A stretch of DNA of 64,000 nucleotides from Flectobacillus roseus (GTDB lineage Bacteria > Bacteroidota > Bacteroidia > Cytophagales > Spirosomataceae), in assembly GCF_030056665.1 (NCBI RefSeq), contig NZ_JASHIG010000012.1. The stretch is one strand, 5' to 3'. Below, piece by piece: positions 26,051 to 34,377 of this stretch. The position numbers and the translations under genes are program-made. The notes under the pieces are model-generated. The model was not told the DNA's origin. It was given only the letters and a program-made list of their open reading frames with translations, and ran no database searches. Numbering within the stretch: position 1 is the stretch's first letter; each line of letters starts with the position of its first letter.

Positions 26051-28960
26051 TTAAAATCCAATGTCTAAAACTACAGGCTGTATCAAAAATTGGTTCAGGT
26101 TTTGCAAATATACGAATCTTATACCGACCTCAAAAGATTGAGAAAATCTCATCCAATGAAAATCCCCAGAAATATCCAGACCATAAGATTTAAAGTTACC
26201 TATATCACTACCTTTATAATTTAAAACTTTTGTTCCCTGACGAACCGTAAAATCATAATTAGTCTCACCATGTGAGAAATCTGCAAAGAAATTGGTTTTA
26301 AGACGCTTCAAATATACCCATCTTCCTATATTCCAATCGGGTGTTGCTAGTGGCATTTTATAGTCAACACTTAGCGTATTTAGGTACTCATAATTACGAT
26401 ACGAATAGCCTCTTGCATAGGCAAGCGGACTTCCATACGAATACAATTTGCTATTGGGCGAACCATCCTGATTTTTGAAACCAAACTGTTGTTGGAATCC
26501 TCCACGTAATCTCAAACTATGATGAGGAGCTAACCCTGGTGTATAAATACTCGCTTGTAAAGCCGCCAATCCTCCATCTATTACGCTAGCAAAAGCATTT
26601 CTGTAATAAAAATTTACACTCTGTGCCCATTTGGGTGCGATGTCTCTAGCAGACTGCTTTAGTTGCCTAACATACGAGAATGTATAAATCATAGACTGAT
26701 TGAGTCCATTGTAAGATTCTGTCAAGTATCTTTTACTCAAGTCATAGCCACTTACTTGCATCATTGCCACATTGGCCGAGAAAGATAATGATTGAATATA
26801 TTTTGATTTAGTAAAATTTAGAGGTACTCTCAACCCAACCAATAATTCCTGTTGATTCCATCGGTCTGACGCTAAGCTATCCAAAGGCTGTGCATTGTCT
26901 AAATACAGAGTAGTCTTTCGTTGAGTATTACGCCACGAAACATCAAGCATTGGGTAAAATGTTTGAAAACTCAAATTGGCATAGGTTCCACTCGTTTGCT
27001 CATTCATATTATAGGTATAGCCACCCGAAATAGCGGTAGTTCCCAACATATCCTGAGATGATAAACCTGCATAAAGCGTATTGCCAGAAGAGGTAGTCAT
27101 AGCTCCCCACGAATAGATATTGAAGATATTAAACTTACTGTATTTACTTACCTCATAAGACTGATTTGGCACTTGCTTCAACAGGTTTTGATGTGCCTCT
27201 TTCAGCATCATTTCCCCAAAATACCTTGTAGTTGCGCTAGGATTCACTTCTTTCAAATCAGAATCCTGCAAAGGCATATAGGCTAGTCGATACCCATTTT
27301 TGGTAAAATTGTTAAAAATCAACTCTTTTCCGTCCTTTGAAATTGCGGGGTTAAATCCTCCTAATTTACGATTTGTGACTTGATAACGCGTTTGTTTATC
27401 TAAACGATAAAGATAGACATTATCAATACCCGTAACTCCTGAGTTAAAAAACAGGCTATCTCCGTTCAATACTGGATGTGCTAGATTTTCTTGACTACTT
27501 GTAAATAAGGCTAATTCTTTGCCTGATAAATCCGTTTTTGTGATAGTTTTCTGTCCATCTTTCAATTTTACGAAAACAATCTCATCAGATTTTGTCCATC
27601 GTGGATGAAGTAAAAATGCGTTTGTTGGATTTGGTATTTTTTGTAATACTTGACCAGACTGAGCATCCAAAATGACCAAACTATATTTTTGTTCAGGTGT
27701 ACTTTCGACACAGACAATTTTTGAGGCGTCAGTATTCAGACTTGGTGCCGCATATTTAGTTTTGTGAGTGAGCGTTTTGATTTTTCCCTCATTAAAATCA
27801 TACGTTTTTATCACAGAATAATCCTTACGTGCCCAACGAGCATCATACGCATTTTCTGCCCATACGACTTTCGTTCCTTGCAGAGAGAGCATCCCTGCAT
27901 CGTTCCAGATACCTAATTCTGCTATTTTTTCCTCTTCTCCATTTTTATCCACTGCCACTAATTGCGAAATAATATCCAAGCCTGTTTTAACAACCAAAAT
28001 TCTACCATCGGGTAAATATTGAGGGTATAGATAGTTAGAAAAGTATTTGTCTTTACTCGAAATCTGGGTAGCAGGGTTTTCTGTAATCTTGTTTTGCTCC
28101 TCAATCCATTCTTTTTGAATATCTAAAAAGGCATTTTTATACAAATCCTCCACCCGAAGCCCTGTAACTTTTTTGATATTATTCGAAAAAGAAAAAGGAT
28201 AAAACGGAAATCGGTAAGTTCCTGTCAATACTTTATCCCAAGCATCATTTCCATATTTTTTCTTCAAATAAGTCGTTAAAAAATAACCACTTACATAATG
28301 ATTTGGAATAAAATCTTTATACGATTCTGTCACTGCTTTGGCATAAGGATATATCTTTCCTGAAGCTAATTGTGCGCGTAATGCCATATCAAAACTCGGG
28401 ATTCGTCCTCTACCCGATTGAGTCATAGCAGTTTCTATACCAACGGCATCACCTTCTTTAAACCAATTGGGAGCGGTCAGGCTACTTACTACGCCGAGTC
28501 CATTATTTCCAAATAAATAATACGCTAATTTCGAGATACCCGTCAAGGCTTTGTCATTTTGTACCACATGACGAAACTCGTGTACTGCCAATAAATCTAG
28601 CCAATTGTTAGTTCCCAACAAATTGGGATCTTGAGGTGGCGTCACAAAAAACTCGCTTCTGCGTGGCAATAGGGTTACAAAACCATTGGATACAGTGGTC
28701 TGATTTTGTAATAACACAGAAATTTTACGAGGATTTTTACCCAGAGAGGAAGATACAGGTTCATAAACTGTTTCCAACACATTGGCCAAACGTTGCCCCT
28801 CTTCGAGATTAGTTGTGGGGAAAATAAGTCTAAAATGTGGCGTATTGATTTTTGACCAGCGAACTGATGGGGGATTTTGTTGTAGACTATTCGTAGAAAC
28901 CTGAGCCAATTCCAAAAAAGGACTCAAAAGACCAAACACCAACAAAAGACTTTTTTTCAT
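26051..28960 (-). CDS. HExxH metalloprotease-like / beta-propeller / outer-membrane barrel protein
   Basis: 969 residues with a signal peptide (about 1-20). The N-terminal part (about 35-270) resembles gluzincin-type peptidases: HEFRH at 127-131 gives the HExxH zinc motif and Glu169 in NWFKEGDA may be the third ligand. The middle (about 300-580) shows TolB-like propeller blades (YPQYLPDGRILVVKTG, NPAISKDGKELIFNN). The last 350 residues are long alternating strands that end in an aromatic residue (DIGF), as in outer-membrane barrels. The probable product is a surface enzyme held in the outer membrane. It is followed by the LytS gene. Confidence 0.75.
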   Translation of the reverse strand: MKKSLLLVFGLLSPFLELAQVSTNSLQQNPPSVRWSKINTPHFRLIFPTTNLEEGQRLANVLETVYEPVSSSLGKNPRKISVLLQNQTTVSNGFVTLLPRRSEFFVTPPQDPNLLGTNNWLDLLAVHEFRHVVQNDKALTGISKLAYYLFGNNGLGVVSSLTAPNWFKEGDAVGIETAMTQSGRGRIPSFDMALRAQLASGKIYPYAKAVTESYKDFIPNHYVSGYFLTTYLKKKYGNDAWDKVLTGTYRFPFYPFSFSNNIKKVTGLRVEDLYKNAFLDIQKEWIEEQNKITENPATQISSKDKYFSNYLYPQYLPDGRILVVKTGLDIISQLVAVDKNGEEEKIAELGIWNDAGMLSLQGTKVVWAENAYDARWARKDYSVIKTYDFNEGKIKTLTHKTKYAAPSLNTDASKIVCVESTPEQKYSLVILDAQSGQVLQKIPNPTNAFLLHPRWTKSDEIVFVKLKDGQKTITKTDLSGKELALFTSSQENLAHPVLNGDSLFFNSGVTGIDNVYLYRLDKQTRYQVTNRKLGGFNPAISKDGKELIFNNFTKNGYRLAYMPLQDSDLKEVNPSATTRYFGEMMLKEAHQNLLKQVPNQSYEVSKYSKFNIFNIYSWGAMTTSSGNTLYAGLSSQDMLGTTAISGGYTYNMNEQTSGTYANLSFQTFYPMLDVSWRNTQRKTTLYLDNAQPLDSLASDRWNQQELLVGLRVPLNFTKSKYIQSLSFSANVAMMQVSGYDLSKRYLTESYNGLNQSMIYTFSYVRQLKQSARDIAPKWAQSVNFYYRNAFASVIDGGLAALQASIYTPGLAPHHSLRLRGGFQQQFGFKNQDGSPNSKLYSYGSPLAYARGYSYRNYEYLNTLSVDYKMPLATPDWNIGRWVYLKRLKTNFFADFSHGETNYDFTVRQGTKVLNYKGSDIGNFKSYGLDISGDFHWMRFSQSFEVGIRFVYLQNLNQFLIQPVVLDIGF

Positions 28961-28994
28961 AGAGATAATTTGGTTTGCGAGAATGAATGGATTC

Positions 28995-29028
28995 TAGCGC
29001 TTGTTGAGTTCATCATCAACAAGCGCTA
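28995..29028 (-). terminator. Strong hairpin between two minus-strand genes
   Basis: A perfect 13-bp stem, TAGCGCTTGTTGA with TCAACAAGCGCTA, has an 8-base loop. It lies ten bases after the stop codon of the gene at 29038-29805. A T-run is lacking on the minus strand, so termination is likely but not certain. Confidence 0.6.
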
Positions 29029-29037
29029 TAGGTATTT

Positions 29038-29805
29038 TTAGTCAACCCAAGGGTCGAATGTTTTTTCTAATTCAGTCAAATAGCCTTTATTGCCATTTGG
29101 TCGTTTTAAGCTTTTGGTAAATTCATACCAATAACCGTCGCCCACAGAGATATATTTTCCTGTATGCTTAGGTTCATTTTTCAAGGCTGCATCAGGGATA
29201 AACTCTCCAATAAAAACCTGTTGAATAATCGCATTAGCTTGCGCCCAAGTAATTGGTTTTGAGTCAGTTTTTCCGATACTATTAATACCCTCAGCTTGAC
29301 GCTTGGCATAGTAAAGATTCAACTCAAAATTTTTCACATTTTTATCTTTATCGATTCTACGATATTCCAAATGAAAAGGTGCTTCTTTTTGGGAAGTTTC
29401 ATAAATAGCCTGAATCAATTCTTGCAAAAAATACTCCCAATCTGTTTGATTAATTGGGTTACCTGCTGGTTGTTGATTTACTTCAATTTCGAAGAAGTTC
29501 ATTTCCTCCTCGAGCGCTTTATGATTAAATTTATTTGGCGTTTTTTTCAATATCTCTTTAATAGGCTCAAGCCATGCATTGTCGATTTGGCCTTTCCAGC
29601 TATAATCATCATTGAGTGAGAATCCCTCCTCTAAAATTTCCTCTTCGCTCAAATCTTCTCTATCGATATAGGCAATTTGGAAATCTACCCCGATGCCCTG
29701 CCCAGCAAATTGCATTTTTAGCAAAATCTGATGTGAAAATGGAGCACCGACCATATCGGCTGTCTCAAATTTTATTACTAATGATGATAATTGATTAATT
29801 TCCAT
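29038..29805 (-). CDS. Conserved hypothetical cytoplasmic protein
   Basis: 255 residues without signal peptide or membrane segment. It is rich in Glu, Lys and aromatic residues and looks mixed alpha/beta. The N-terminus has beta-type sequence (LSSLVIKFETADMVG), the middle a helix (NQTDWEYFLQELIQAIYETS), and the C-terminus a distinctive GDGYWYEFTKSLKRPNGNKGY. The family is not recognised and no catalytic motif is seen. It stands alone between menE and the surface protein gene and ends in a strong hairpin. Confidence 0.6.
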   Translation of the reverse strand: MEINQLSSLVIKFETADMVGAPFSHQILLKMQFAGQGIGVDFQIAYIDREDLSEEEILEEGFSLNDDYSWKGQIDNAWLEPIKEILKKTPNKFNHKALEEEMNFFEIEVNQQPAGNPINQTDWEYFLQELIQAIYETSQKEAPFHLEYRRIDKDKNVKNFELNLYYAKRQAEGINSIGKTDSKPITWAQANAIIQQVFIGEFIPDAALKNEPKHTGKYISVGDGYWYEFTKSLKRPNGNKGYLTELEKTFDPWVD

Positions 29806-29940
29806 TGGATACTTTTTTTGGTAAAATTGTGTTTTGTCACACTAACATTGTTGCTCATGCTCAAAGCATTGTTTTGTAGCAAATAGCAAAGTTACAAAGG
29901 TACAAAGGCTAATTTTGAAGGCAATGAATTGTCCAAAATT

Positions 29941-31026
29941 TTATGAGTTGGTATCCAAAAGCAAACGTTGAGCAATGATTCTTTTATCAATTTTACCCGA
30001 AGCTGTTTCAATAAATGTATTTACTAAAAAAATGGCTTTAGGGATTTTAAATTTTGGTAATTTTTCAGCACATTTTTCTAAAATACCCTTTTCCTCTGTT
30101 TTCGTGATTTGGTTTGTTTCCCAAATCAACACGAGTTTTTGTCCTAATTTATCGTCAGGAATTCCCCATGCAAAAAATCGTTTGTTCGACAATCCTTCGA
30201 AATACTTTTTACAGATTTCTAAGACTACTTTTTCCACCTCCTCTAATTGTATCTTGACGCCTCCACTATTGATAATGTTGTCGTATCGACCTAAAATCTT
30301 GAATTTCTTATCCTCGGTTAATTCTACGACATCGTTGGTAAATATCCATTCGTTATTCGAGGCTGGTGCTTTTATGACTAAACAAGAACGCTCGTCGAGC
30401 TTGATATCGACTCCATCGAGTATCATAAATTCCTCTGAAAGATTTTCTCCATTCAACCTTTTAATAGCAATATGTGAAACCGTTTCTGTCATGCCATAAG
30501 TACTAAACACTGGCACTGAAAGATATTGAATCTGTGATTGTAAAGCCGCATTCACGGCTGCACCACCAACTATAATGGCTTTCATTTGGTTGATTTTTTG
30601 TAATCCTATACCTCCATTTTCTATAATCTGCTGGATTTGAAGAGGTACAAGCGCCACAAAATCAAAATCAAACTGAGATAGCATTGGGTATTTCACAAAA
30701 GGATTTGAAACGGGCGGAACAATCACCAGTTTTAACCCAAGGGTCATACCACGTACTAGCATCATCACTCCTGCAATATACTCGATATTTACACATACCA
30801 AGGCTGTATCGCCTTGGTTTAACCCAAAAGTTTTACGAGTCAATTCGGCACTTGCTTGCATTTGAGCACGGGTTAATTCAATAGGCTTGGGAGTACCCGT
30901 TGAGCCAGAAGTGTGAAGGACAAAAGTTTCGGCTCCAGACAACCATTTTTCACAAAATTCCAATGCTCGTTGCTCATAGGCATCGTCGGAATTAGGCAAG
31001 TTTTCGTAAGAATCAATATATAACAT
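29941..31026 (-). CDS. menE: o-Succinylbenzoate-CoA ligase (AMP-forming)
   Basis: 361 residues from the ATG at 31026; a TTG two codons upstream is possible. The AMP-forming adenylate motif is FVLHTSGSTGTPKPIEL (about 36-52), the second core is STYGMTETVSHIAI, and ILGRYDNIINSGGVKI with SGKIDKR (catalytic Lys) forms the C-terminal domain. It is shorter than usual acyl-CoA ligases, as is typical of MenE in Bacteroidota. It activates o-succinylbenzoate in menaquinone synthesis, the step before MenB, whose gene lies 1.7 kb away on the other strand. A 13-bp hairpin lies just before the start. Confidence 0.9.
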   Translation of the reverse strand: MLYIDSYENLPNSDDAYEQRALEFCEKWLSGAETFVLHTSGSTGTPKPIELTRAQMQASAELTRKTFGLNQGDTALVCVNIEYIAGVMMLVRGMTLGLKLVIVPPVSNPFVKYPMLSQFDFDFVALVPLQIQQIIENGGIGLQKINQMKAIIVGGAAVNAALQSQIQYLSVPVFSTYGMTETVSHIAIKRLNGENLSEEFMILDGVDIKLDERSCLVIKAPASNNEWIFTNDVVELTEDKKFKILGRYDNIINSGGVKIQLEEVEKVVLEICKKYFEGLSNKRFFAWGIPDDKLGQKLVLIWETNQITKTEEKGILEKCAEKLPKFKIPKAIFLVNTFIETASGKIDKRIIAQRLLLDTNS

Positions 31027-31038
31027 ACACAAAAATAC

Positions 31039-31073
31039 AAATCGACTGTGGCATTGTCTACCACAGTCGATTT
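31039..31073. terminator. Strong hairpin directly before the menE start
   Basis: AAATCGACTGTGG and CCACAGTCGATTT are perfect 13-bp arms with a 9-base loop. On the plus strand a T-run follows, on the minus strand it lies 12 bases before the menE ATG. It may end transcripts or act as a leader structure of menE. Confidence 0.6.
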
Positions 31074-31236
31074 TTTGTAAGGCGTAAAGATTTTAAACAA
31101 TTGTAGATTGGGGACTGCTGATTTCGGAAATATGGGAAAGTGCCTCTTTTGGGGTAAAATAGGTTTACCTCTACAATCCAACATCAGTAATCTTTACTAA
31201 ATTACTTACCAAGTACTTATTTTATTAATAAAAACT

Positions 31237-31725
31237 CTACTTTACAGAAACCTTACTAGAGGTAGCATCGAAAGAAGCTGTATATTGTTTCAAAGGACTA
31301 CTAGCAGGTGCCGATAAAACAGTACCTGTAGTTGAAAATTCTGAACCGTGATTTGGACATTTGAATCTATCCTGGTCAGCCAAAAAATTAACTGTTGTTC
31401 CTTCGTGTGTACAAGCTTTTGCTAAAGCAATAAAATTTCCTGCTTTTGTGCGAGCCACAATTACATCGCCAACCACCAAGGCAGAGCCATTAGTTTTTAA
31501 AGTTGCATAGTCCGAAGTTGAAATATCAATGGTAAAATCAATAGTTCCTTTCGAACTAGCTGCATTGCCTGTAAATCCAGTACTTGTCGGATTGGTGGTA
31601 GTTCCTCCAGTAGTACCACCCGATGGCGTAGGATCCGACTTGCTACTGCATCCAGATAAACAATTTTGTAAAATTACAGCACCTACACTGATGCCCACGA
31701 GCGACATGAATTCTTTACGTTCCAT
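31237..31725 (-). CDS. Rieske [2Fe-2S] lipoprotein
   Basis: 162 residues from the ATG at 31725; an upstream start would add 11 residues before the signal. The N-terminus is a lipoprotein signal with LSGC (Cys26 becomes lipidated). A Gly/Thr/Pro-rich linker (30-60) leads to a Rieske domain with CTH (Cys105, His107) and CPNHG (Cys123, His126), all four cluster ligands present. It is a small stand-alone periplasmic or surface electron carrier, not the Rieske subunit of a bc complex, since no cytochrome genes are near. Its partner is unknown. Confidence 0.88.
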   Translation of the reverse strand: MERKEFMSLVGISVGAVILQNCLSGCSSKSDPTPSGGTTGGTTTNPTSTGFTGNAASSKGTIDFTIDISTSDYATLKTNGSALVVGDVIVARTKAGNFIALAKACTHEGTTVNFLADQDRFKCPNHGSEFSTTGTVLSAPASSPLKQYTASFDATSSKVSVK

Positions 31726-32285
31726 GATGAGATTAAAGAAGTTGTTTAAATAAGACAATAATTACGTTAGAAGAGAATTGTTATCCTCTCGCACAAAAAG
31801 ATTTGGTGCACCATTCATTAAAAAGGGCACAACATGTTTAAAAAGAAGAAATTATAAATTGCAATGCTAGAGTACTGGCTCAAGTTGAAAAGAGAACAAA
31901 CGGATATATGTAAGTAAATTAAATGTATTTACAGATAAAAACAAATTAAAGCCTGTAAATTCTTCATTACGATTATAACCTCAAAATCAACCTTTTAGTT
32001 ATATTTTGCTCTGTACATTTTTTTAATTGAATCTATAACTTCAAAAACAATTTATTAGTATCCAAGGTTAAATCCTTGATTGAATTCTTGGAAAATCTCC
32101 AAAATTTGGTCTGCTCAATAGATAATATCCCTATTTTTGTAAAAGAATTAACAGGGATTCGAACAACTTATCTATTTCATTGATCTCAAATAGATATATT
32201 ATCTAAAATTTATTAGCCTAGTAAATAAAAAATCTTGTTCTAGTAAATTTGTGGTATTCATGAACAGTACACAATTTTCATTAAA
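31726..32285 (+). promoter_or_regulatory. Non-coding divergent region with promoter of DUF2452-menB
   Basis: 560 bases without a gene between the Rieske gene and the DUF2452 gene. TTTG (32105-32108) and TATTTTTG (32132-32139) with 23 bases between them are the best promoter candidate for the rightward operon; TAAATTTG at 32244-32251 is a second possible -7 element. Nothing else was recognised. Confidence 0.45.
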
Positions 32286-32747
32286 ATGATGTCCGACGAT
32301 AAATTTATCAATCCCATTAATAAAGATAAAGTAGCCGAAAATCCAGGTTTGCTACCATATGCACATACCGCAGGTGGTGCTGTAATCAGACCAGAGGATA
32401 TGGGCAAAACCAAGGGTCGCTCTGTTACTGCGATGCGCCAGCAAACCGACCGTCAAATGAACCAGTTGTACGAACAAATGGAGACTTTGGCAAGACAAGC
32501 AAAAGCACTCGCACAGCGTCGTGAAATTTCTGAAAGAATTTACACTGCTACCGTAGGATTCGAACCTATTATCAACGAAACCTACTATATGTACGAGAAA
32601 GAAGACGGTACAGATTTGTTGTCATTGGTTGCACCGCATGAGTGGGGCCGTTCGTTCAAGTATGTAAGATATGTGGCAAAAGTGTTACTTTTGGCCGACC
32701 ATACTTGGGATGTTACTTACAACGAAGAATTAGACAAAGAACAATAA
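32286..32747 (+). CDS. DUF2452-family protein
   Basis: 153 residues, soluble. The N-terminal part NPINKDKVAENPGLLPYAHTAGGAVIRP and the later NETYYMYEKEDG followed by LSLVAPHEWG are the family's signature. The middle is a helix (MNQLYEQMETLARQAKALAQRREISERIY). Function unknown. There are two ATG codons in a row at the start. It precedes menB by 36 bases on the same strand and is probably cotranscribed with it, which may point to a link with quinone metabolism. Confidence 0.85.
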   Translation: MMSDDKFINPINKDKVAENPGLLPYAHTAGGAVIRPEDMGKTKGRSVTAMRQQTDRQMNQLYEQMETLARQAKALAQRREISERIYTATVGFEPIINETYYMYEKEDGTDLLSLVAPHEWGRSFKYVRYVAKVLLLADHTWDVTYNEELDKEQ

Positions 32748-32783
32748 GGCATTAGTGCTTATTCATTATTTAATTATACAATT

Positions 32784-33602
32784 ATGATTCAGTGGGAAAC
32801 CATCAAGGAATATCAAGAAATCCTGTTTCAATTTCATGAGGCTGGGATTGCAAAAATCTCTATCAATCGTCCTCATGTACACAACGCTTTTACGCCATTG
32901 ACCGTAAAAGAAATGATTGACGCCATGAATATCTGTCGCGACGACGAGCGTATTGGTGTGATTATTTTGACAGGTGAAGGTGGTCGTGCTTTTTGTAGTG
33001 GTGGCGACCAGTCTGTGCGTGGACACGGCGGATACATCGGTACAGATGCTGTACCTCGCTTGAATGTATTGGATTTGCAAAAACAAATTCGTTCAATTCC
33101 TAAACCAGTTGTAGCTATGGTTGCAGGTTGGGCAATTGGCGGTGGTCACGTTTTGCACGTGGTTTGTGACTTGTCTATTGCTGCTGAAAATGCTCGTTTT
33201 GGACAAACTGGTCCAAACGTAGGTTCTTTTGACGGTGGCTTTGGTGCATCTTATTTGGCTAGAGTTGTTGGTCAGAAAAAGGCTCGTGAAATTTGGTTCT
33301 TGTGTGATCAATACAACGCTCAAGAGGCTTTGGATATGGGATTGGTCAACAAAGTAGTTCCATTAGAAAAACTTGAAGAAACTACTGTTGAGTGGTGCTT
33401 GAAAATGTTGGAGAAAAGTCCTTTAGCACTTCGTATGTTGAAATCTGCGTTTAACGCCGAGTTGGATGGACAAGCAGGTATTCAAGAATTGGCAGGTAAC
33501 GCAACGTTGTTGTACTACTTATCTGACGAAGCCAAAGAAGGTAAAAATGCTTTCTTGGAAAAAAGAAAACCAGACTTCAGCAAATTCCCAAAATTCCCAT
33601 AA
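32784..33602 (+). CDS. menB: 1,4-Dihydroxy-2-naphthoyl-CoA synthase
   Basis: 272 residues of the crotonase fold. It closes the second ring of the naphthoquinone from o-succinylbenzoyl-CoA. The oxyanion-hole motif is AFCSGGDQSVRGHGGY, the second is GWAIGGGHVLHVVCDLSIA, and TGPNVGSFDGGFGASYLAR carries the active-site residues typical of MenB, with KPDFSKFPKFP at the end. It lies downstream of DUF2452 in the same direction, with menE nearby on the other strand. A strong terminator follows. Confidence 0.97.
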   Translation: MIQWETIKEYQEILFQFHEAGIAKISINRPHVHNAFTPLTVKEMIDAMNICRDDERIGVIILTGEGGRAFCSGGDQSVRGHGGYIGTDAVPRLNVLDLQKQIRSIPKPVVAMVAGWAIGGGHVLHVVCDLSIAAENARFGQTGPNVGSFDGGFGASYLARVVGQKKAREIWFLCDQYNAQEALDMGLVNKVVPLEKLEETTVEWCLKMLEKSPLALRMLKSAFNAELDGQAGIQELAGNATLLYYLSDEAKEGKNAFLEKRKPDFSKFPKFP

Positions 33603-33639
33603 GAATCGAAAACATAGTTTTCAAAATTCAGCATTCTCA

Positions 33640-33677
33640 AAAACGCCCAACCATAAAAATATGGTTGGGCGTTTTTT
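33640..33677 (+). terminator. Rho-independent terminator of menB
   Basis: AAAACGCCCAACCATA pairs perfectly with TATGGTTGGGCGTTTT, followed by T residues. The remaining gap to 33920 is AT-rich and shows no gene. Confidence 0.9.
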
Positions 33678-33920
33678 ATTATTGACTCAGACACAACATT
33701 TTAGATTTTATTCAAAAAAAACCTATCACCGCAAATCAACCTTTTATCTACAAATTGTGTCTATAGTGGAAGCAAATACTTCCAAATTTTAATAACAAGA
33801 TTCAACACCAAAGCGTTAAGTATATCAAGATTTCTTTTAGTTTTGGGGAAATAACAAAAGAGGAAGATTCATGGGTAATTTTCTTCTGTAAAATTTGTAA
33901 AATACTTAATTCTTATAAAA

Positions 33921-34328
33921 ATGAACTATTGGTTAGTAAAGTCTGAGCCTTTCAAATATTCGTGGGATGATTTTGTAGCACAAGGAGTAGGAATGTGGGA
34001 CGGTGTCAGAAATTATCAGGCTCGCAATAATATGAAAAGTATGAAGCTTGGAGATTTAGTATTTTTCTATCACTCCAACGAAGGACTTGAAGTTGTAGGT
34101 ATTGCTAAGGTGGTTAAAGAACATTACCCCGACCCTACTACAGATGATGATCGTTGGGTAGTGGTAGATTTATCACCTGTTGAAAAATTACCAAAAACAG
34201 TTACACTTAAACAAATGAAGAATGATGAAAGACTACAAGATTTAGCTTTAATTAAACAATCTCGCTTGTCGGTTACTCCTGTAAAATCGGAAGAATTTGA
34301 CATCATTGTGGGATTGGCTCATGAATAA
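33921..34328 (+). CDS. EVE-domain protein
   Basis: 135 residues that form one EVE domain of the PUA-like fold. MNYWLVKSEPFKYSWDDF, then MWDGVRNYQARNNMKSMKLGDLVFFYHSN and GIAKVVKEHYPDPT are the typical blocks also found in thymocyte nuclear protein 1. EVE domains bind modified bases in DNA or RNA; the ligand here is unknown. The protein is cytoplasmic and lies 49 bases before a secreted-protein gene on the same strand. No restriction or modification gene is near. Confidence 0.92.
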   Translation: MNYWLVKSEPFKYSWDDFVAQGVGMWDGVRNYQARNNMKSMKLGDLVFFYHSNEGLEVVGIAKVVKEHYPDPTTDDDRWVVVDLSPVEKLPKTVTLKQMKNDERLQDLALIKQSRLSVTPVKSEEFDIIVGLAHE

Positions 34329-34377
34329 ATAGCTAGTCTGCAAGCTTTTGTTAATCTATAACCCAATCACAACATAT

